From Falsibacillus albus (GTDB lineage Bacteria > Bacillota > Bacilli > Bacillales > DSM-25281): a stretch of 64,000 nucleotides of DNA. The stretch's first letter is position 1. Each line of letters starts with the position of its first letter. The translations under genes were made by a program, and so were the position numbers. Below the pieces are notes generated by a model. The model searched no databases. It was not told the DNA's origin and was given only the letters and a program-made list of their open reading frames with translations. Location: the NCBI RefSeq assembly GCF_003668575.1, contig NZ_RCVZ01000012.1, positions 62,001-126,000 on the forward strand, written 5' to 3'. Below are positions 16,924 to 26,119 of the stretch, one piece after another.

Positions 16924-18426
16924 ATGGATGCCATTCATGGATTAATGACGGGTTTTCAAGTAGCCCTTAGTTTACAGGGGATCCTATTTGTACTTATCGG
17001 TGTCATGGTCGGGACCATCATCGGAATGATACCTGGGCTTGGCCCCATAACTGCAATTGCAGTTATGATTCCGATTACGTATGGGATGTCTCCTTCACTT
17101 GCCCTGCTTTTAATGGCTGGGGTTTATTACGGTGCGGCATATGGAGGGGCGACTTCTTCGATCTTATTAAATGCACCCGGTGTATCAGAAGCTGTTGCAA
17201 CGACATTTGATGGATATCCGCTTGCACAGCAGGGGAAAGCAGGCAAGGCACTCGCAGTAGCTGCATTATCATCATTCGTAGGGGGGACCATCAGTGTCAT
17301 TATCTTAACTTTTTTGGCACCTACGCTTGCTAAGGTCGCTGTGTCCTTTGGTCCGCCGGAGTATTTTGCTTTAATGCTCATGGGGCTCATGGCAGTTGCC
17401 AGCCTTGGAGATGGTTCAACTATTAAAGCACTCATAACCGCGACACTCGGTTTTATGGTAGCCACGATTGGAATCGATGGGCAAACAGGGACGCCGAGAT
17501 TTACATTCGGCAGCGTCCATCTTCTTGAGGGAATTGATTTCCTTGTCATCGCACTTGGTCTTTTTGCGTTGGCAGAGGTCTCTTCACTCGTGTTAAAAAG
17601 AAAAGAAAAAGTGGCCAATCAGAACCCAATCGGAAGCTTGAAGCTTTCCAAAAAAGAAGTCAAACAAATCACCCCCACTTGGGCGCGAAATTCGATCCTT
17701 GGCTTCCTGGTTGGCGTTCTGCCAGGAGCGGGAGGTACGATTGCATCGTTTATGGCGTATCTTACTGAAAAAAGAATTGCCAAAAACCCTGAAGCTTTTG
17801 GAAAGGGAGAACTTCGCGGGGTTGCTGCTCCAGAATCAGCAAACAATGCGGCGTCAACCGGTGCATTTGTACCCTTGCTGAGCTTGGGGATCCCTGGATC
17901 TGGATCCACAGCCGTCATGCTGGGGGCATTAATGGTTATGGGGATACAGCCTGGACCGTTATTGATTACAGACCATCCCGATGTATTCTGGGGTGTAATT
18001 GCAAGTATGTATATCGGCAATATCCTTTTGCTTCTTCTTAACCTTCCGTTGATTCCATATATCGCGAAGGTACTGAAGATCACACGTCCTTTGCTTATTT
18101 CATTGATCATTGTATTTTGTATGATTGGGGTTTATGGGGTCAGCTTCAGTACATTCGATCTCATTTTATTAACTGTTTTTGGGGTCCTTGGGTTCTTAAT
18201 GCGTTTGGTCAATTTTCCTGCAGCGCCGTTTATTCTCGCATTTATTTTAGGAGATATGATCGAACAATCTTTTCGCCAGGCGATGACGATTTCAAATGGC
18301 AGCGTCGACATTTTCTTTACAAGACCTGTATCACTCACGTTTTTGATTTTATCCTTGCTTGTATTTTTAATACCTTTCTTTCAAATGAAGAGGAAGCAGA
18401 AGAAGGAGAAATCAATGGCAGCTTAA
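16924..18426 (+). CDS. tctA: Tripartite tricarboxylate transporter large permease TctA
   Basis: A 500-residue polytopic permease with about 12 membrane segments. The two glycine-rich repeats of the family are clear: GTIIGMIPGLGPITAIAVMIP near the N-terminus and GVLPGAGGTIASFMAY in the middle. AAPESANNAASTGAFVPLL is the characteristic substrate-pathway segment. It should import citrate or a related acid with Na+ or H+, working with TctB and TctC. The GAGGTGA ribosome site fits the ATG. Confidence 0.95.
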   Translation: MDAIHGLMTGFQVALSLQGILFVLIGVMVGTIIGMIPGLGPITAIAVMIPITYGMSPSLALLLMAGVYYGAAYGGATSSILLNAPGVSEAVATTFDGYPLAQQGKAGKALAVAALSSFVGGTISVIILTFLAPTLAKVAVSFGPPEYFALMLMGLMAVASLGDGSTIKALITATLGFMVATIGIDGQTGTPRFTFGSVHLLEGIDFLVIALGLFALAEVSSLVLKRKEKVANQNPIGSLKLSKKEVKQITPTWARNSILGFLVGVLPGAGGTIASFMAYLTEKRIAKNPEAFGKGELRGVAAPESANNAASTGAFVPLLSLGIPGSGSTAVMLGALMVMGIQPGPLLITDHPDVFWGVIASMYIGNILLLLLNLPLIPYIAKVLKITRPLLISLIIVFCMIGVYGVSFSTFDLILLTVFGVLGFLMRLVNFPAAPFILAFILGDMIEQSFRQAMTISNGSVDIFFTRPVSLTFLILSLLVFLIPFFQMKRKQKKEKSMAA

Positions 18427-18451
18427 TGACTCATTAAGTCAGCATAAACCG

Positions 18452-18521
18452 CTGCTTATTTCCGTACAAGACCTCACTTCCCGCGCGGCGGGCGGAGCCT
18501 TCATCTTGCACGCGAATCAAC
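18452..18521 (-). repeat. Dispersed GC-rich repeat, degenerate copy
   Basis: A GC-rich stretch ending in AATCAAC (18515-18521) on the plus strand. Read on the minus strand it begins gttgatt and continues aaggctccgcccgcc, resembling the other copies. The far end is poorly defined. Together with the terminator at 18571 it occupies the 310-base gap after tctA. Confidence 0.5.
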
Positions 18522-18570
18522 AGCTAGAATAAGCTGAAAACAACAAATATGCTTTAACAATAGCTATTTA

Positions 18571-18612
18571 AAAATCCGGACTAATTCGAATTGAATTAGT
18601 CCGGATTTTTCT
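18571..18612. terminator. Strong terminator, 17-bp perfect stem
   Basis: A perfect 17-bp inverted repeat (aaaatccggactaattc with its complement at 18593-18609) around gaatt, with A and T runs on both sides. It ends the tct unit before the second two-component system. Confidence 0.9.
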
Positions 18613-18736
18613 TCGACTAAAATACTATTGTCTCATCCGCTTCCTTTTATTCTCAAACTCTTTCTTTAAACATCCTAATAGAAAAGGATACAATAAAAGT
18701 AGTCTAAAAATTTGTACACTATTGTGAGGTTTGTAT

Positions 18737-20368
18737 ATGAGGATCGGAAAACTCTATGTCAGGCTGCACTTTGGAATTGCCTTATTTGTATGTTCAGTGG
18801 TAATTGCCGCAATTATGACGACAGGATTATTGATTGGGATAAATGAAGTGAAGCAAGTGAAAGAGAATGAAACTGATAAAGCAATGACAGTTGCGAAAAT
18901 GGTGAGCCACAGCCCTCTGGTGATTAACTCCTTGTCGGATGGCGGCAAGGGGGGAGATGGGGATATCCAGAGCTACACCCAACTATTGCAAAAGGATTCC
19001 AACGTTCGTTTTATCGTCGTGATGGATATGAACCATATCCGGAAATCACATCCTGATCCATATAAAATAGGAAAGCCGTTCGTTGGCGGCGACGAGGATA
19101 GAGCGCTGCACGGGGAAGATTATGTGTCCATCGCCAAAGGGACGCTCGGAACTTCACTCCGCGCTTTTGCACCTGTTTATGATTCTGCAGGAAAGCAGGT
19201 TGGTGCAGTCAGTGTCGGGATATTGATGAGTCATGTAGCACAGTCAGTCATAGGGATAAAGCATGTCGTTTATTTAGGGATAGGCATCGGCATTCTGATT
19301 GGAATCATATCCGCCCTCATATTATCGAAGAAAATCAAGCACATTCTCCTTGGTCTGGAACCTTTCGAAATCGCGAATATTTTACAGGAACGGAACGCGA
19401 TGCTGGAATCTGTGAGAGAGGGGATCATTGCAGTCGATAAAGATGGGGCGATCGTTGTTGCCAATGCAGAAGCGGTCAAGATATTGACTCGAATGGGGAT
19501 CGAGGATGATCTGGTTGGCCGGAAGATTGATCAAGTCATACAAGTTGCGAATTTTGAGCGTGTATGGAGAAATGGGAAAAGATACTATGATCAAGAAATC
19601 ACCATTAACGGATTGACACTTGTCATGAATACCGTCCCGGTCAGCGTTGAAGGAGAATTAGTCGGGTTAATTACGACTTTCAGAGACCGAACGGAATTGA
19701 AACGGATGGCCGAGCAGTTAACAGGTGTGAAGATGTATGCTGATTCGCTGAGGGCCAAAACCCATGAATTTATGAATAAGCTCCATGTAATCCTGGGCTT
19801 GGTACATATTGAGGCGTATGAAGAGTTGAACGATTATGTCCGTAAGTTGAATAATCAATATAAATTGGAAATCGGACAAGTGTCCCGTATTGTGAAAGAC
19901 CCGATCATAGCTGGATTGCTATTAAGTAAATTGAGTTTTGCACGTGAACAGGGCGTGGAAATGACCATCTCTGGAGAAGGCTTAATGAGTTCAGACGGCA
20001 AAATGGATATGACAGATGAACTGGTTACCATACTGGGGAATTTAATCGATAACGGTATCGAAGCTGTTCATGGGTCAAAAGAGAAGGTGGTGAAAATCAA
20101 CCTGGAAAGCCATGCAGGTCATATCATTATGTCCGTAAAGGATAGCGGTCCTGGCATTGCCGATGAGATGAAAGATGAGGTTGTAAAAAAAGGCTTTTCC
20201 ACCAAAGGAGAAAACAATGGTTATGGACTTTATTTGGTTCAGCAAAGTCTGGAACGAATCAATGGGACAATGGATATTCGTTCCGATGAGAACGGAACGA
20301 TGATTACAGTGGATATACCGATGAATGGGGTGAAGGGAAATGTTACAAGTACTGATAGTGGAAGATGA
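18737..20368 (+). CDS. DcuS/CitA-type sensor histidine kinase (second)
   Basis: A 543-residue paralog of the kinase at 12764 with the same order: membrane helix, extracellular carboxylate sensor (KSHPDPYKIGKPFVGGDED and GTLGTSLRAFAPVYD), second helix, cytoplasmic PAS, kinase. The phosphoacceptor is His343 in THEFMNKL; the N box is NLIDNGIEAV. ATG 18737 is chosen because GTGAGG is correctly spaced; a TTG two codons earlier is possible. The response regulator overlaps its end by 29 bases and a dicarboxylate symporter follows, so malate, fumarate or succinate is the likely signal. Confidence 0.9.
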   Translation: MRIGKLYVRLHFGIALFVCSVVIAAIMTTGLLIGINEVKQVKENETDKAMTVAKMVSHSPLVINSLSDGGKGGDGDIQSYTQLLQKDSNVRFIVVMDMNHIRKSHPDPYKIGKPFVGGDEDRALHGEDYVSIAKGTLGTSLRAFAPVYDSAGKQVGAVSVGILMSHVAQSVIGIKHVVYLGIGIGILIGIISALILSKKIKHILLGLEPFEIANILQERNAMLESVREGIIAVDKDGAIVVANAEAVKILTRMGIEDDLVGRKIDQVIQVANFERVWRNGKRYYDQEITINGLTLVMNTVPVSVEGELVGLITTFRDRTELKRMAEQLTGVKMYADSLRAKTHEFMNKLHVILGLVHIEAYEELNDYVRKLNNQYKLEIGQVSRIVKDPIIAGLLLSKLSFAREQGVEMTISGEGLMSSDGKMDMTDELVTILGNLIDNGIEAVHGSKEKVVKINLESHAGHIIMSVKDSGPGIADEMKDEVVKKGFSTKGENNGYGLYLVQQSLERINGTMDIRSDENGTMITVDIPMNGVKGNVTSTDSGR

Positions 20369-21056
20369 TCCAATGGTGGCACAAATCAATAGAAAGTATT
20401 TGGAGTCCATTCAGGGGTTTGCCTGTGTGGGCACCGTCCAACGTGCAGCGGATGGATTGGCGTTTATTGAGAAGACACCCGTCGACCTTGTTTTGCTGGA
20501 CCTTTTCATGCCTGGGAAAAACGGGCTTGAATTATTGATCAATCTAAGAAAAAAACATTCTCGAATAGATGTCATGGTGATTTCTGCAGCAAGTGATATG
20601 GATACAATTAAATCGGCATTGCGGCTTGGGGCAATCGATTATTTAATCAAGCCGTTTGAATTTGAACGTTTTCAGACGTCTTTAATGCAGTACAAAATTG
20701 ACCGTGCCCTTTCGGAGAGTCAAAAGGAAGTAAGTCAGGAAGAACTTGATAAACTGATCCGTCCGGCTAAGATGGATAACGTGAACAAATATGATTTGCC
20801 AAAAGGAATCACAGTGGAGACACTTAGGAAAACGGTTGAAGAAATTGAAACTTTAAATGGAGAAAAATTTTCGACTAGTGAATTGGCTGCCCTTGTCGGA
20901 ATTTCCAGAGTGTCCATGAGAAAATATTTAAGCTTTTTAAAGGATATCAATTTCATATCACTTGAGCTTGATTATGGCTCTGCGGGAAGACCCATCAACC
21001 GGTATCAATTTCAAGAAGCATCCCGAAGGAATATCGATCCTTACATACAAGGCTGA
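20340..21056 (+). CDS. CitB-family response regulator (second)
   Basis: A 238-residue regulator. Its receiver begins MLQVLIVEDDPMVAQINRKY with the phosphorylated Asp in LVLLDLFMPGKNG, and it ends with a helix-turn-helix (STSELAALVGISRVSMRKYL). It overlaps its kinase gene by 29 bases, which indicates translational coupling. The expected target is the dicarboxylate symporter gene that follows; the imperfect inverted repeat ttcaa-N7-ttgaa at 21131-21147 is a candidate site. Confidence 0.9.
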   Translation: MLQVLIVEDDPMVAQINRKYLESIQGFACVGTVQRAADGLAFIEKTPVDLVLLDLFMPGKNGLELLINLRKKHSRIDVMVISAASDMDTIKSALRLGAIDYLIKPFEFERFQTSLMQYKIDRALSESQKEVSQEELDKLIRPAKMDNVNKYDLPKGITVETLRKTVEEIETLNGEKFSTSELAALVGISRVSMRKYLSFLKDINFISLELDYGSAGRPINRYQFQEASRRNIDPYIQG

Positions 21057-21090
21057 CGCACCTGGCACCATGCCGGTTGTGTCAGCCTTG
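21052..21090 (+). terminator. Terminator-like hairpin after response regulator
   Basis: ggctgacgcacctggc pairs with gccggttgtgtcagcc with a few wobble pairs, and the right arm is followed by a modest T-rich tract. The left arm overlaps the last codon of the gene. Confidence 0.6.
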
Positions 21091-21169
21091 CTTACTTTAG
21101 TTACAAAATACTTTAATTATTTTCTTAAAATTCAAAATAAAATTGAAAACTGTAAAATGAATCTTAGTA

Positions 21170-21183
21170 TGAAAGCGTTTCCT
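21170..21183 (+). promoter_or_regulatory. Probable cre (CcpA) site of dicarboxylate symporter
   Basis: TGAAAGCGTTTCCT matches the cre consensus at the left half and core, with deviations at the last three positions. It lies 38 bases before the start codon, so it would overlap the promoter or leader and mediate catabolite repression. Confidence 0.55.
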
Positions 21184-21220
21184 TTTTCGGCTGAAAATAA
21201 ATTAAAGGGGGAATGGTCTA

Positions 21221-22483
21221 ATGAATAAGCTATATAAAAACCTGACGTTCCAAGTGTTAATCGCCATTATTTTAGGTATTATTTTAGGTGTTGCAGATCC
21301 AGGGCTTGCAAAACACATGCAGCCATTGGGAAAAATATTCATCAACATGGTAAAGATGGTCATTGCACCTCTCATCTTCTTTACAATCGTTCTTGGAATC
21401 GCCAAAATGGGCGACATGAAGAAGGTAGGAAGAGTTGGTGGAAAGGCGCTGCTTTATTTTGAAATCGTCACAACCCTCGCGCTGGCCATCGGTCTTATCA
21501 TTGCGAACCTGGTTAAGCCAGGTGCAGGAGTCGCCTTGACAAATGCAGGTGCAGACCAGATCGCCCAGTACACAAAAGATGGGGCTCAGATGGGCTTCTT
21601 CGATTTTTTAACGAATATCGTTCCTTCTAATGTCATGGGTGCCTTTGCAAATGGAGACACCATTCAAGTTGTGTTCTTCGCTGTACTATTCGGTTTTGCG
21701 TTGACGCTGATCGGGAAAGTGGGAGAACCAGTTATCGATTTGTTTGACCGGCTTGCACAAGTATTTTATAAAATAGTCAATATGATCATGCGCGTTGCTC
21801 CGATCGGTGCATTTGGGGCGATTGCCTTCACGATCGGAAACTATGGCCTGTCATCGCTCCTTCCACTTGGAAAGCTGATGATTTCTGTGTACGCGACGAT
21901 GGCCATCTTTGTGTTTGTCATCTTGAATGTGATTTGTAAAATGTTTGGCTTCAGTCTATGGGCATATCTCAAACATATTAAAGAGGAGCTCCTCATTGTA
22001 CTGGGGACATCTTCTTCAGAATCCGTGCTGCCACGTATGATGACAAAGATGGAAGACTTCGGATGTTCTAAATCTGTGACAGGATTGGTCATTCCGACGG
22101 GATATTCATTTAACCTTGACGGAACATCCGTATACCTTTCGATGGCCGTCATCTTTATGGCTCAGGTCAGTGGGGTTCACTTAACCCTGGGGCAGCAAAT
22201 AACAACCATCGCAATTTTAATGCTAACCTCAAAAGGAGCTGCGACGGTAACCGGTGGAGGGTTCATCGTGTTGGCATCCACTTTGAGTGCGATGCATGTG
22301 ATCCCAATGGCGGGTCTGGCTTTGCTTCTAGGTGTGGACCGATTTATGTCAGAGGCAAGAGCCATCATCAACATGATCGGTAATGGCGTGGCAACTGTGG
22401 TCATCGCCAAAAGTGAAAAAGAATTTGATGATACGAAGATAAAGAATGTGGCGAAGAATAAAGTTGAAAAGAAAGCAGTTTAA
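21221..22483 (+). CDS. Dicarboxylate/glutamate:cation symporter (DAACS family)
   Basis: A 420-residue member of the DctA/GltP family with eight membrane helices and two re-entrant loops. Family marks are VKMVIAPLIFFTIVLGIAKM, the serine-rich LGTSSSESVLPRMM loop, and PTGYSFNLDGTSVYLS, which binds substrate and cation. It imports C4-dicarboxylates or glutamate/aspartate. Context (a DcuS/CitA-type pair directly upstream) favours a C4-dicarboxylate, as in Bacillus DctP. An AAAGGGGGAA ribosome site precedes the ATG. Confidence 0.9.
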   Translation: MNKLYKNLTFQVLIAIILGIILGVADPGLAKHMQPLGKIFINMVKMVIAPLIFFTIVLGIAKMGDMKKVGRVGGKALLYFEIVTTLALAIGLIIANLVKPGAGVALTNAGADQIAQYTKDGAQMGFFDFLTNIVPSNVMGAFANGDTIQVVFFAVLFGFALTLIGKVGEPVIDLFDRLAQVFYKIVNMIMRVAPIGAFGAIAFTIGNYGLSSLLPLGKLMISVYATMAIFVFVILNVICKMFGFSLWAYLKHIKEELLIVLGTSSSESVLPRMMTKMEDFGCSKSVTGLVIPTGYSFNLDGTSVYLSMAVIFMAQVSGVHLTLGQQITTIAILMLTSKGAATVTGGGFIVLASTLSAMHVIPMAGLALLLGVDRFMSEARAIINMIGNGVATVVIAKSEKEFDDTKIKNVAKNKVEKKAV

Positions 22484-22513
22484 AAGCTGGGGGAATCTTC
22501 CCTAGCTTTTTTT
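22482..22513 (+). terminator. Terminator after dicarboxylate symporter
   Basis: The stem aaagctgggggaa/ttccctagcttt spans the stop codon region and is followed by a run of T. Confidence 0.85.
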
Positions 22514-22601
22514 GCATCTTTAAATTTGCAATCGCTTCTGCATCCTGATTAACTATTTAAAAACTAACATTTTTATCTTAGGCGGCAGGGAGACGGTGCA
22601 A

Positions 22602-23045
22602 ATGAAAAGAATTCGGCAAGTGAATCTGATCAAAGTCATCTATGCAGGGCTGATTTCCGGTGTGGTGCTCGGCCTGTTTTTGAAGTTGATTGAAATCACT
22701 ACTTACTTGAAGGTATATACATTACTGTTGAATTTGGATTACGTCCCCATTCTAAATCACATTCATTTCCCTGAAATTGTGGGATTTCTTATTCATTTAA
22801 TGATTTCCATCGTACTGAGCATCGTCCTTCAGCTATTTCTCATCAAAAAAGACTGGGCCCCTAAAAGAATATTGTTTTTTTACATTTTGGCAGGCTTTGC
22901 GGTAGGGATACTTTTATATCCCACTACAATCTTGTCGGACCGAACGCCGGCACTGAACAATAATTCAGCAATCGGCTTTTGGCTGCTGGGCCATCTTCTG
23001 TATGGTTTGACCCTCGGATGGCTTCTTCGAAAACCAAGAAAATGA
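22602..23045 (+). CDS. YagU-like or uncharacterised four-helix membrane protein
   Basis: A 147-residue protein with four hydrophobic segments (about residues 9-30, 55-80, 86-107 and 124-142), cytoplasmic positive charges and a basic C-terminus. The spacing and the LYGLTLGWLL end recall the small YagU/DUF1440-type inner-membrane proteins, but the match is weak. ATG 22602 is preferred, nine bases after GGGAG, over GTG 22596. It stands alone between the dicarboxylate symporter and a repeat. Function unknown. Confidence 0.65.
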   Translation: MKRIRQVNLIKVIYAGLISGVVLGLFLKLIEITTYLKVYTLLLNLDYVPILNHIHFPEIVGFLIHLMISIVLSIVLQLFLIKKDWAPKRILFFYILAGFAVGILLYPTTILSDRTPALNNNSAIGFWLLGHLLYGLTLGWLLRKPRK

Positions 23046-23109
23046 GCAGATGTTTTTCTAATCAAGTATAGAACAGCGATAATAGTATCAAAGGAACAAC
23101 TTCATTACA

Positions 23110-23190
23110 TTGATTGGAGCGGTGGGTACGGTACTCCGGATGGCTCGCCGCCAGCCCCTCGGAAAGCGAGCATCCTTCAGAGGAAATCAA
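23110..23190 (+). repeat. Dispersed GC-rich repeat, copy 3
   Basis: An 81-bp element from ttgattggagcgg to ggaaatcaa, including the shared blocks tactccgga and cctcggaaagcgagcatcct. It is followed by gcaacaaacttt (23193-23204), a 12-mer that also occurs at 52154 and, inverted, at 2153 and 39532. Confidence 0.8.
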
Positions 23191-23233
23191 AAGCAACAAA
23201 CTTTGAAAAAATAGAAAGGACAAGGTGATATAA

Positions 23234-24205
23234 ATGACAACATTCAATTGGGGAATCCTTGGACCAGGAACGGTTGCGCATGATTTTGCTAAAGCCATAA
23301 ATGAAGTCAATGGTGAAATCGCAGCCGTCGGAGGAAGGAATCTTGAAAAGGTACAAGCTTTTGCAGAAAAATTTAAGATCATGAAAGCATACGGAAGCTA
23401 TGAAGAATTGATTCAAGACCCTGATGTTGACATCATGTACATAGCGACACCTCATACGTTTCATTACGAATATATCATGAAGTGCCTTCATGAAAACAAG
23501 CATGTCATCTGCGAGAAAGCCATTACGGTGAACAAGGAGCAATTGGATGAAATCGTCACATTGGCGAAGGAAAAAAATTTGATCGTCATTGAAGCGATGA
23601 CGGTCTATCATATGCCGCTTTATAAGAAGATAAAGGAAATGCTGTCACAAGGAAAACTCGGGAAGCTGAAGATGATCCAAGTTGCGCTCGGCAGCTTGAA
23701 GGAAGATGATCCGACGAACCGATTCTTCAATCCTGATTTGGCAGGCGGGGCGATGCTTGATGTCGGAACATACGCCCTCTCGTTTGCTCGATACTTTTTG
23801 ACAGAACAGCCTGATGAAGTGTTGGCGACGGTGCGTCCATATCAAACAGGCGTCGATGAACAGGTTGGATTATTGATCCGGAACAAGCAAGATGAAATGG
23901 CGGCCATTTCCTTGGCTCTGCGTGCAAAGATGCCAAAAAATGCTGTGATCGCGGCTGAAAAAGGGTATGTCACAATTGAAAATTTCCAAAGAGCAACGAA
24001 AGCGATTGTTACCTATACCGTAGATGGAAGCATGGAAACCATTGATGTGGGAGATTCGGAAAGAGCCTTCGAATATGAAGTTGAAGCCATGAATCGATAT
24101 GTGGCAGGGGATGAAGCAGACCATACCTTGACTCTTTCAGTGGATGTGATGGCGATGATGGATGAAGTAAGAAGGCAGGGAGAAATAAAATATCCGTTTG
24201 AATAA
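23234..24205 (+). CDS. Gfo/Idh/MocA-family oxidoreductase
   Basis: A 323-residue NAD(P)-dependent oxidoreductase. The N-terminal Rossmann fold begins FNWGILGPGTVAHDFAKAI, and the family motif with its catalytic lysine appears as NKHVICEKAITVN, an EKP-like motif with Ala in place of Pro. GGAMLDVGTYALSFARYF is the C-terminal active-site segment. This subgroup resembles dihydrodiol/sugar dehydrogenases. It has its own terminator and may be independent of the two related genes at 26120 and 27417. The substrate is unknown. Confidence 0.85.
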   Translation: MTTFNWGILGPGTVAHDFAKAINEVNGEIAAVGGRNLEKVQAFAEKFKIMKAYGSYEELIQDPDVDIMYIATPHTFHYEYIMKCLHENKHVICEKAITVNKEQLDEIVTLAKEKNLIVIEAMTVYHMPLYKKIKEMLSQGKLGKLKMIQVALGSLKEDDPTNRFFNPDLAGGAMLDVGTYALSFARYFLTEQPDEVLATVRPYQTGVDEQVGLLIRNKQDEMAAISLALRAKMPKNAVIAAEKGYVTIENFQRATKAIVTYTVDGSMETIDVGDSERAFEYEVEAMNRYVAGDEADHTLTLSVDVMAMMDEVRRQGEIKYPFE

Positions 24206-24209
24206 ACTG

Positions 24210-24240
24210 AAACGCGTGCAGAGGGCACGCGTTTTTTAAT
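24210..24240 (+). terminator. Terminator after Gfo/Idh/MocA gene
   Basis: A 10-bp perfect stem (aaacgcgtgc with gcacgcgttt) around a 5-base loop, followed by a T run. Confidence 0.9.
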
Positions 24241-24275
24241 ATGATGACAAGCTAATTTTTGTTATGAAGGTTCTT

Positions 24276-24358
24276 CTGCGGAGAATATCTCCGAAAAGGG
24301 AGGATATATCAGCGAAAATACACAATATATCTACGAAAATCTCGATATATCGATTATT
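24276..24358. repeat. Degenerate 20-21 bp tandem repeat
   Basis: Four units spaced 20-21 bases apart share atatc(t/a)(c/g)cgaaaa: starting near atatctccgaaaag, atatcagcgaaaat, atatctacgaaaat and atatcgattatt. They lie between convergent genes. Unit identity is too low for a CRISPR array. Confidence 0.5.
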
Positions 24359-24407
24359 CTACTTTTTTCGACAAAAAAGCATCTATGCTTACTCGGAAGG
24401 AAGGTCC

Positions 24408-25187
24408 TTACCTCTCCCTTCGATAAACCCCTGGAGCAATTCCGTACTTACGATGAAACATCCGGTGGAAGTAGGGATAGGTGCCAAAGCCGCATTCCTC
24501 TGCAATCTGTTCGAGTGTCATGGATGTATATTTCATCCGTTCGACCGCTTCCGAGAGGCGGATTTCCAGCGCGTATTCAATCATGGTCTTTCCGACGCTT
24601 TCTTTAAATAAATGGGCTGCCCTGGAAACACTCAGCCCTGAATGACTGGCCGCATCCTCCAATTTGAATGCGGTGGTGGCGTGTTCTTCAATAAATCGAA
24701 GCATACGTGTCACGACATAAGGGAAGCTGGTTTCATTGACCATCCTTTCAATCGACAGGCAAAGGGCTTTCAGCAAATATCCGGAAAGCTCATTGGCTTC
24801 CCCCGGGCGTCTCTCCTCAACGATGAGATGATGCCACAAGGAGAGCAGCTTCGCATCGAGATCGATTCTGGAGATTGTTGGTTTGACGGAACGTCTCCAC
24901 CAATCCTCGATCCATTTCCCTTCACATACTAGATGGTAGTCACCGCTCAATACGGCAGGTTCATTAATATTCTCGTTTTTTTCCCTAATCGACAATTCAT
25001 AATGTTCCCCCGGCTGAATCAATAGGAGGTCGCCTTTATTGACCTCCATCCTTGTCCCTTTTGCTGTGATTTCACATGAGCCCTCTGTCTGCAAGCGGAA
25101 AAGATAGGCGGGGAAACCTGATTTATAATAAGAAAAGAAAGGCTGTACATGTTGTGAATAACCGCAATAATGGATATTTATCGACAT
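24408..25187 (-). CDS. AraC-family transcriptional regulator
   Basis: A 259-residue regulator with an N-terminal cupin-like sugar-sensing domain (GDLLLIQPGEHYEL) and a C-terminal pair of helix-turn-helix motifs (LEDAASHSGLSVSRAAHLFK and LEQIAEECGFGTYPYFHRMF). The last helix ends in the classic FHRKYGIAPGVYRR signature. ATG 25187 has GAAGGTG just upstream; a longer in-frame start lacks one. It is divergent from the isomerase and dehydrogenase genes at 25337-28463 and probably activates them when their sugar is present. Confidence 0.9.
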   Translation of the reverse strand: MSINIHYCGYSQHVQPFFSYYKSGFPAYLFRLQTEGSCEITAKGTRMEVNKGDLLLIQPGEHYELSIREKNENINEPAVLSGDYHLVCEGKWIEDWWRRSVKPTISRIDLDAKLLSLWHHLIVEERRPGEANELSGYLLKALCLSIERMVNETSFPYVVTRMLRFIEEHATTAFKLEDAASHSGLSVSRAAHLFKESVGKTMIEYALEIRLSEAVERMKYTSMTLEQIAEECGFGTYPYFHRMFHRKYGIAPGVYRRER

Positions 25188-25336
25188 ATCTTCACCTTCA
25201 TCCAATAGTATTTGGTTATGAAAATAGCAAAATAGTAGATGTTTCAATTATATCATCTATGTTCATGTTGAAGCGCGTCAGTTAAGCTGAAAATAAATAG
25301 AAAATGATTGATTTTAATAGAAATGAGGGATGCAGG

Positions 25337-26107
25337 ATGAAGAACATACCGGTTGCTGTGCAAATGTATACGCTCAGGGAAGAAAGTGAAAAAGACTTTG
25401 CCGGGACATTGAAAAAAGTGGCAGAGCTCGGCTTTGATGGGGTTGAATTCGCAGGCTACGGCGACATGTCCGTAAAAGAAGTCAGAGCCTTATTGGATGA
25501 ATTAGGTTTAAAAGCAGCCTCCAGCCATGTTTCCATTGATGAGTTGGAAAGCAGTCTGGATCAAGTCATTGCCGACCAAAAGGTGCTTGGCAGCAGCTAC
25601 GTCGTCTGTCCTTATTTAGAAGAAGAGCGTCGAACGGAAGCCGCTTATCACAAGCTGATCTCATTCCTGGATGAGGCAGGGGAAAAGTGCCGCCGGGAAG
25701 GGATCACCCTTTGCTACCATAACCATGATTTCGAACTTGAGAGATTATCAGATGGAAGAAAAGCACTTGAAGCCATCTTTGCTGACACGCAAAAGGAAAA
25801 TGTCATGACAGAACTGGATGTTTATTGGCTTGCGAAGGCAGGCGAGAACCCTGTGGAGTGGATCAGGAGCTATGAAAATCGATCACCTCTTGTCCATCTG
25901 AAGGATATGACCAATGATGAAGAAGGATTCTTTGCTGAACTGGGAACAGGCGGAGTTGATATTGACTCGGTTTTGAACACAGGGGAAGAAGCAGGTGTGG
26001 AATGGTGGATCGTTGAGCAGGATGCCAGCCGCCGTACGCCTTTTGAAAGCATCGAAATCAGTCTGAAGTATTTAAGTGATAAACTGCCATATTTGGTGAA
26101 AAGTTAA
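25337..26107 (+). CDS. Sugar phosphate isomerase/epimerase (xylose-isomerase-like TIM barrel)
   Basis: A 256-residue TIM barrel of the IolE/IolI-like group. It opens VAVQMYTLREESEKDFAGTL and has the metal-site segments LCYHNHDFEL, MTELDVYWLAKAG and PLVHLKDM, giving the usual Glu/Asp/His metal ligands. ATG 25337 follows GAGGG. Twelve bases separate it from a Gfo/Idh/MocA gene, so the two are one operon. This pairing is common in breakdown of inositols, keto-sugars and glycosides by 3-keto intermediates; the exact substrate is not visible. Confidence 0.85.
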   Translation: MKNIPVAVQMYTLREESEKDFAGTLKKVAELGFDGVEFAGYGDMSVKEVRALLDELGLKAASSHVSIDELESSLDQVIADQKVLGSSYVVCPYLEEERRTEAAYHKLISFLDEAGEKCRREGITLCYHNHDFELERLSDGRKALEAIFADTQKENVMTELDVYWLAKAGENPVEWIRSYENRSPLVHLKDMTNDEEGFFAELGTGGVDIDSVLNTGEEAGVEWWIVEQDASRRTPFESIEISLKYLSDKLPYLVKS

Positions 26108-26119
26108 GGAGCATCATAG

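Noticed and set aside
24276-24358. Possible CRISPR array
   Set aside because: Units are only about 20 bases apart, poorly conserved and without spacers of regular length; no cas genes are present.
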